Position numbers and translations under genes: made by a program. Source: an uncultured Flammeovirgaceae bacterium (GTDB lineage Bacteria; Bacteroidota; Bacteroidia; Cytophagales; Cyclobacteriaceae). Taken from it: a stretch of DNA of 9,679 nt. The notes under the pieces were generated by a model, which was not told the DNA's origin, made no database searches, and was given only the letters and a program-made list of their open reading frames with translations. The stretch covers positions 1 to 9,679 of the forward strand of contig CAKZPJ010000702.1 of NCBI GenBank assembly GCA_937138955.1, given 5' to 3'. Shown here one piece after another: positions 5,440-9,679 of the stretch (its first letter is position 1; the number at the start of each line of letters is the position of its first letter).

Positions 5440-6888
5440 GTGTATTCGTATTGGGCACTTCGCTGGTTACCGTTATTTCTCTTACTTATAAATGGCGAAA
5501 AGGCTATAAGTAATGAAGAGAAAATTCGTACCCTAAAATCTGCAAACAAAAAATTTGTTGGTACAACTCCTAAGATAAGCGCTCATATACTATTTAGTAA
5601 AGTCGACATTCCTCCCGAATTGCTAACATATAGCGACGGCCTAACTTTCGGTGGAGATATTCGGATGGGTGATTTGACTGGCGATGGTCGAGTTGATTTT
5701 TTGGTGTACCGCTCAGAAGATGATGCCCACGATGGCGGTGGTATGAAACCATGCTTTTGGGGAGCCTTTACGCAAGAAGGTGAAGTTCTTTGGCAACGAG
5801 GTAAAGGCGGTGAACAACCTTCTCGCCCAGGTCCGGTAGCCATCTTTGATATTGATCAGGATGGAGTATCAGAAATAATAACCTTCTTCCATCAATCTAA
5901 AATAGACGCTCCGGCAGGAAGTTTACATGATGTTGAGATATTGATTGTAGACGGACGAACTGGCGAAGTAGAACAACGAGCTAAGCCTGAGATACTTCAA
6001 CGTATTCAAGGCGAAGGAGCGAATTGGGTGCATCAACGTATACTTATCGCTAATTTACGAGGACTGAGCACCTCTCAGGATTTTGTTATTAAGCTGGGCA
6101 CTTATGTGTTAGCCTTCGACAACCAGTTGGAATTACTTTGGTCATATCAGCACGAGTGGCGAGAATATAGTAAAGTGCCAGCCTACGTTCCAGCAGTAGG
6201 CGATATAGATAATGATGGAAAAGATGAAGTCAATGGTGGTTACTATCTATTGGATGATCACGGTAATGTGTTATGGGAAGAGATGCTGGGGCGAAATATG
6301 GATGCAGTAGCAATAGACTACTGGGACAAACCGACTCAAAGGCGTGCTTTTGCCTCAGGTTTTGGGCACATATTAGATGAGAAAGGAAATATTATTTTGA
6401 AGCTAGGTGAAGAAGTGGTTCCTCACGGACAAGAATTGCGAGTAGGTCACTTTGATGGCACTAAGCCTAGCCCACAAATGATGATTCGCTATAACGGCCA
6501 TCAACCTGATGTAATGCTAGTAGATCAATTGGGGCAAGTAGTTCGTCGCTTTCAGTTAAACGAATCGCCTAACAACACTGGAATGGAAGCTGTGTATTGG
6601 AATGGTTCTGACCAGCCAGCATTGCTATACAACGGTGGCCAACTCTGGAATGGGCAAGGTGAGTCTTTTATTACTTTTGAAGAACTACCACCTCCGAGAG
6701 GAAATAAACGGCAGGGCTGGTACCATTGTATTCCGGCTAATGTATGCGGTGATGAGCGAGAAGAAGTTGTACTCTACAACCCTTGGGATACCACAATTTA
6801 TATCTACACTCCTGCTCCCTTCCATGAAGACGTTTTTGCTGGCTACCAACCTACCCCCCGACAATATAATGTGCGGCTAATGGATTAG
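5440..6888 (+). CDS. Secreted FG-GAP/beta-propeller-like protein, possible polysaccharide lyase relative
   Basis: This 482-residue protein is probably exported: a hydrophobic segment at 5-18 (WALRWLPLFLLLIN) follows the GTG start at 5440, although the signal is short and the cleavage site unclear. The body is a repeated beta pattern with three calcium-binding-type loops, DLTGDGRVD (78-86), DIDQDGVSE (137-145) and DIDNDGKDE (255-263), and repeated blade-like pieces such as LLDDHGNVLWEE and MLVDQLGQVVRRF. It ends in YQPTPRQYNVRLMD, an ending I associate, without certainty, with proteins annotated as rhamnogalacturonan-lyase-like (PL11-type propellers) or FG-GAP proteins. There is no type IX C-terminal sorting domain. 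Tight coupling to the oxidoreductase before it suggests work on the same polysaccharide or glycoside. It may be a binding protein rather than an enzyme; no catalytic residues could be identified. The GTG is the only reasonable start, as the next Met is residue 75. Confidence 0.75.
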   Translation: MYSYWALRWLPLFLLLINGEKAISNEEKIRTLKSANKKFVGTTPKISAHILFSKVDIPPELLTYSDGLTFGGDIRMGDLTGDGRVDFLVYRSEDDAHDGGGMKPCFWGAFTQEGEVLWQRGKGGEQPSRPGPVAIFDIDQDGVSEIITFFHQSKIDAPAGSLHDVEILIVDGRTGEVEQRAKPEILQRIQGEGANWVHQRILIANLRGLSTSQDFVIKLGTYVLAFDNQLELLWSYQHEWREYSKVPAYVPAVGDIDNDGKDEVNGGYYLLDDHGNVLWEEMLGRNMDAVAIDYWDKPTQRRAFASGFGHILDEKGNIILKLGEEVVPHGQELRVGHFDGTKPSPQMMIRYNGHQPDVMLVDQLGQVVRRFQLNESPNNTGMEAVYWNGSDQPALLYNGGQLWNGQGESFITFEELPPPRGNKRQGWYHCIPANVCGDEREEVVLYNPWDTTIYIYTPAPFHEDVFAGYQPTPRQYNVRLMD

Positions 6889-8303
6889 CTCATTTTCCAA
6901 TCCTGGCGTACTGATTCACGAATAAACTGGTCAGCCTCCGGCAGTCCTTTAGCTTTCATCTGCTCCGCATCCCAGTGGATAGGCTGCCCGCCCATTCGGA
7001 GGGAAAGGACTCCAAGAAGAGTGATTTCAGTCAAGCGAGCACCGTACTCAAAATTAGCACTTGCCTCGGGGCCACCCTGGATAGCATCAATCCAATCGCG
7101 AAAGTGGCCTTTAGAACGAGGTATACTGGGTTTGGGTGGCTTGAATGATTCAGCCAGTGATTCGGGATATACCTGTGGAACTCGCTGGTTTCCATCGTTG
7201 ACAATAATTCCTTTGTCACCCACAAACATAGTACCCCGACGAGGTAGATTTACTCCTTGCGGCAGCATCTCTGGTCGTTTTGGTTGCAGACCACCTGAAT
7301 ACCAAGTAAGCTTCACGGCAGCTTGGTCGCCCTGGGCTGGAAAATCGTAGTAACCAATTTCACCGTAAGGGGCAATATCAGCGTTACTAAAACCCGCCGG
7401 ACGAATGGCTACTCGCTCGGGAGCTGACAAATTAAATGCCCACACCGAAGCATCCATATCATGACAACCGAAGTCGCCTAAGGCTCCGCAGCCAAAATCC
7501 CAGAAATCTCGCCAAGTAACCGGTACGTAGTGCTCATGAAACGGTCGGGGCTCCCGAGGGCCTAACCATAAATCCCAATCGAAATTGACGGGCATAGTTG
7601 ATTTGCCTTCGGGTAATCCACGTAGGCTAGGCACCCAACGTGTAGCCGGAACCCAAGCATAAATTTCTTCGACATTGCCAATAGCCTTAGCTCGCAAGTA
7701 TTCTACAGTCTGACGAATGCCATCGGCACTATGCCCACTATTACCCATTTGGGTGGCTAATCCAGTTTCTTTCGCTACTTTCTGTACCTCACGGGCTTCC
7801 CAAATATTATGCGTAAGCGGTTTCTCACAGTATACGTGCTTGCCTGCTCGCATGGCAAGCAAAGAGATATAGGCGTGGGTATGGTCAGGAGTTGAGCAAA
7901 CAATACCATCCAGCTCTTCCTTTTCCAGCATCTCCCGAAAGTCATCGTATTCAGCTACCTGAAATGATGGATTATCTGCTTGATGCTTTTCCTCAATGAT
8001 ATCTTTTACCGGACCACGACCAGCTTCGGAACGGTAGTAAAAATCGGCTAGGTTCCAATAATAAGCTGGATCAGAGACTGCTGTAATTCGGACATTATCT
8101 AGTGCTAAGAAAGCTCGAGTATTGTTTCGCCCTTTGCCGCCTACTCCTACCATACCTAGGGTAACGGTATCGCTAGGAGCCACAAAGCCAGTACCGCCTA
8201 GCACATGGCGGGGCACAATCATAAAACTGGCCGCAGTGCAGGCTGCTCCTTTAATGAAGTTGCGGCGGGATGAATTCTCAGAAGGTCGTTTGTTGTTATT
8301 CAT
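6885..8303 (-). CDS. Second Tat-exported Gfo/Idh/MocA-family oxidoreductase
   Basis: This is a divergent relative of the oxidoreductase at 4125-5429 with the same layout but 472 residues. The Tat signal is SSRRNFIKGAACTAASFMIV (R13-R14), followed by PRHVLGGTGFVAPSD, closely parallel to PRRVLGGNGYLSPSD in the other protein. The Rossmann glycine motif is GVGGKG (53-58), STPDHTH follows at 137-143, and EKP is at 160-162. D277 and H281 (GDFGCHDMD) are the likely catalytic pair. The extra length lies mainly in the substrate domain and an end rich in charged residues (WDAEQMKAKGLPEADQFIRE). The ATG at 8303 gives a complete Tat signal. It is transcribed towards the FG-GAP-like gene, and its TAA overlaps that gene's TAG. 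Probably it oxidises or isomerises a sugar derivative in the periplasm, possibly in the same pathway as the other one; the two are not near-identical copies, so different substrates or steps are likely. Confidence 0.9.
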   Translation of the reverse strand: MNNNKRPSENSSRRNFIKGAACTAASFMIVPRHVLGGTGFVAPSDTVTLGMVGVGGKGRNNTRAFLALDNVRITAVSDPAYYWNLADFYYRSEAGRGPVKDIIEEKHQADNPSFQVAEYDDFREMLEKEELDGIVCSTPDHTHAYISLLAMRAGKHVYCEKPLTHNIWEAREVQKVAKETGLATQMGNSGHSADGIRQTVEYLRAKAIGNVEEIYAWVPATRWVPSLRGLPEGKSTMPVNFDWDLWLGPREPRPFHEHYVPVTWRDFWDFGCGALGDFGCHDMDASVWAFNLSAPERVAIRPAGFSNADIAPYGEIGYYDFPAQGDQAAVKLTWYSGGLQPKRPEMLPQGVNLPRRGTMFVGDKGIIVNDGNQRVPQVYPESLAESFKPPKPSIPRSKGHFRDWIDAIQGGPEASANFEYGARLTEITLLGVLSLRMGGQPIHWDAEQMKAKGLPEADQFIRESVRQDWKMS

Positions 8304-8609
8304 GATAGATAGTTAACGAGTTCTTCAATTTATGAAATTTTAGCATTACTGTCATTTTCCAGCACTCTCTATTGGCTTAAATATTCCATTGTCTCTTCTT
8401 CGACATAATAATGAGACTGATATTTGATAAATCCTATGTGCCAAACCCGAAGTTGGTATAGTAAGGTTGCATAGTGAAAAGATAGTAGCACAAGCTGTTT
8501 TTAAGCTTTTGATTTGTAACCAGGAAAGAGTAATCGATGAATACCTTCTACCTCCGCCTAAAGTAGAGCTTCCTTTCTCAGAGTAGTGAAAGGGCTAAAA
8601 CCAAAACAC
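8304..8609. other. 306-nt intergenic region upstream of the second oxidoreductase
   Basis: No gene is supported in either direction. On the - strand this stretch must contain the promoter of the oxidoreductase at 8303 and the 3' end of the outer-membrane protein transcript. A TAAATTG-like element (complement of CAATTTA, 8326-8332) lies about 25 nt before the start codon, but no TTG box at the right distance was found, so I do not call a promoter. The hairpin described at 8567-8596 is the only clear structure. Confidence 0.5.
8567..8596 (-). terminator. Hairpin shortly after the outer-membrane protein gene (weak terminator candidate)
   Basis: CCTTTC (8572-8577) pairs with GAAAGG (8588-8593) over a 10-nt loop, extended by AGC (8567-8569) with GCT (8594-8596) after a two-base bulge. 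It lies 14 nt beyond the stop codon at 8610-8612 on the - strand. No T-run follows it in the - direction, so it may protect the mRNA 3' end rather than terminate by itself. Confidence 0.3.
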
Positions 8610-9233
8610 CTACTTACTTATGTAAAACACCACTCCCGTTTGTATCGGTATAAATACTAAATGCTCCTTAACCACATCATCAACAAAGGGAATATCACCC
8701 CTAATAAATATGGTTTGTACGCGGGTATCGGCTTGAAGACTCCACCGATTTGCTAGAGGTAACTCAATACCAATGATCGGAGCAACCCCCCAGTAGCGAC
8801 GAGAGACACTCAAACCTAACACCTCTACATCAAGTGAGTTAGTACTCGCCGATAGGCCAATAAAAGGAACAATACCTTGATAAGGTATCGCATAGCGGAA
8901 CCCAGCATTCCAAACCTGGGTATTCATGTCTATGGGTAGAACATCGGGTAGATCAAGAAGAGATAAAATAGAAGCAATATTGGAAAGCCGGCCAACTGGG
9001 GCATCTACATTGAAGCGATAAGTATCGTAGCCTGCTATGATACTCCACCGATTAATTACTTGATAGCCTATTTTAGCACCGTAGCCAACTTTGGGAGTAG
9101 CGTAATCTTGAGCGGTACCTATTGATAAACTAGCGTTGATCTGAGGAGCAACGAAAAAAGACTGCGCCAAAGAGGCCTTACCTACAATAGGTACTAGTCC
9201 AAAAGCTAGTACATAGCTTAATAAAATGCGCAT
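8610..9233 (-). CDS. Small outer-membrane beta-barrel protein, porin/OmpA-barrel-like
   Basis: From the ATG at 9233 the protein is 207 residues. It has a signal peptide (MRILLSYVLAFGLVPIVGKASLAQ, probably cut near residue 23, after SLA) and then about eight alternating amphipathic strands such as VGYGAKIGYQVI, RWSIIAGYDTYRF, WNAGFRYAIPY, PFIGLSASTN and RWSLQADTRVQTIF, typical of an eight-stranded outer-membrane barrel. It ends in FIPIQTGVVFYISK; the C-terminal strand is aromatic but does not finish with the classical Phe. The open frame reaches a TTG at 9254 that would add seven residues (MPRDHLL) in front of the signal peptide; the ATG is preferred. I cannot name a substrate or family beyond the barrel fold. 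It follows the LEA14-like gene by 64 nt and may share its transcript. Confidence 0.75.
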   Translation of the reverse strand: MRILLSYVLAFGLVPIVGKASLAQSFFVAPQINASLSIGTAQDYATPKVGYGAKIGYQVINRWSIIAGYDTYRFNVDAPVGRLSNIASILSLLDLPDVLPIDMNTQVWNAGFRYAIPYQGIVPFIGLSASTNSLDVEVLGLSVSRRYWGVAPIIGIELPLANRWSLQADTRVQTIFIRGDIPFVDDVVKEHLVFIPIQTGVVFYISK

Positions 9234-9297
9234 AAGTAAGTGGTCCCTAGGCAACTGAGAATGTTATTATGAGCTTTCAGCAGAAAGGTTGTGGGAG

Positions 9298-9679
9298 CTA
9301 AAGAGAAATATTCACATCATCTTCGTAGTCGAAGGGAACGTTAAACGAGAAGCCATACATTTTTACCCGAGCTTTGCCCTTGTAGCGAATCTTTTTTTCG
9401 GTCCCGTTGAGCATACTCATGGCAGTACTTAGCAGATTCATATTTAGATCTTCTAACGTAAGCGTTACATCAATGGGTACGCTTACTTCGCTATTGGGGT
9501 CAGCAGTAATATCATACTCCCGAGAAATATCTTTCACTTTTTGCCCCTCTACTGATACTTCTACATCGACCTGTTTGAGGGTGATCTGACGATTGTTAGG
9601 GTTGAAAAATACTGCATCGCCATTAATGCGAGCGCGACTCAAACCCTCCACATCTACTTTTAGGTTTTCTACTCCCTTA
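9298..9679 (-). CDS. LEA14-like (LEA type 2/WHy domain) protein, C-terminal part, truncated by window edge
   Basis: The frame stays open through the right edge of the window, so the 5' end is missing; about 126 residues are visible. A GTG at 9651 is in frame but is internal: upstream codons continue the same pattern (KGVENLKVDVEGL). The visible part reads like a WHy/LEA_2 fold: a buried strand, then LSRARINGDAVFFNPNNRQITLKQVDVEV with the conserved NPN, then the strand series SVPIDVTLTLEDLNMNLLSTAM and a final KIRYKGKARVKMYGFSFNVPFDYED. Such proteins in bacteria are often lipoproteins or periplasmic and linked to desiccation or envelope stress, but their role is poorly defined; whether this one has a lipobox cannot be seen. 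It is likely cotranscribed with the barrel protein that follows. Confidence 0.75.
   Translation of the reverse strand, partial: KGVENLKVDVEGLSRARINGDAVFFNPNNRQITLKQVDVEVSVEGQKVKDISREYDITADPNSEVSVPIDVTLTLEDLNMNLLSTAMSMLNGTEKKIRYKGKARVKMYGFSFNVPFDYEDDVNISL

Noticed and set aside
6602..6880. 92-codon + strand frame overlapping the FG-GAP-like gene
   Set aside because: A different frame of the same strand, inside the conserved-looking C-terminal part of the propeller gene; no independent support.
7021..7350. 109-codon + strand frame within the second oxidoreductase
   Set aside because: Antisense shadow of a well-supported Gfo/Idh/MocA protein with no recognisable features.
4125..8303. GH109-type glycosidase activity for the Tat-exported oxidoreductase-fold proteins
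   Set aside because: GH109 enzymes share the fold and export signal, but I could not identify their characteristic active-site segment; both proteins keep the EKP and D-x3-H pattern of ordinary Gfo/Idh/MocA dehydrogenases.
8492..8510. AAGC/GCTT stem with T-rich surroundings in the 306-nt gap
   Set aside because: A 4-bp stem with a 9-nt loop, and on the - strand, where the genes lie, no T-run follows.
9274..9287. Hairpin CTTTC-AGCA-GAAAG between the LEA14-like and barrel genes as a terminator
   Set aside because: The stem is only 5 bp and no T-run follows in the direction of transcription; likely chance.

Overview
The window looks like chromosomal DNA from a member of the Bacteroidota, most likely a marine-type Cytophagales bacterium. 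The pointers are the C-terminal part of the type IX secretion/gliding protein SprA, a Bacteroidota-style TonB with a proline run and an acidic segment, start regions without clear Shine-Dalgarno sequences, and moderately AT-rich DNA. Genus-level placement is not possible by reading alone.

Region 1 (1-3112, + strand) is an envelope-energy block: sprA (5' end outside the window), gcvH (glycine cleavage H protein), a short VanZ-family membrane protein and tonB, closed by a strong intrinsic terminator at 3079-3112. I recall the order sprA-gcvH-vanZ-tonB as recurrent in Bacteroidota. Stretches able to fold into hairpins lie between sprA and gcvH and directly in front of tonB.

Region 2 (3113-4124, + strand) holds a small four-helix membrane protein whose true start lies after the terminator. 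A 267-nt AT-rich intergenic stretch follows, with a 28-nt near-perfect palindrome inside a widely spaced 13-nt inverted repeat. After it comes a 72-residue helical orphan protein with a GTG start.

Region 3 (4125-8303) is a putative sugar-processing locus. On the + strand, a Tat-exported Gfo/Idh/MocA oxidoreductase is followed after 10 nt by a secreted FG-GAP/beta-propeller-like protein with three calcium-loop motifs. A second, divergent Tat-exported Gfo/Idh/MocA oxidoreductase lies tail-to-tail on the - strand, and the two stop codons share bases. Together they suggest periplasmic oxidation or modification of a sugar or glycoside, with the propeller protein possibly binding or cleaving the polysaccharide. 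The substrate is unknown.

Region 4 (8304-9679, - strand) has a 306-nt non-coding stretch, a small outer-membrane beta-barrel protein, and the C-terminal part of a LEA14-like (LEA type 2/WHy) protein running off the right edge. I saw no tRNA, rRNA, CRISPR array, transposase or phage gene. Nothing here is a clearly new system; the best candidates for a second look are the oxidoreductase/propeller locus and the palindrome-containing gap before the small helical protein.
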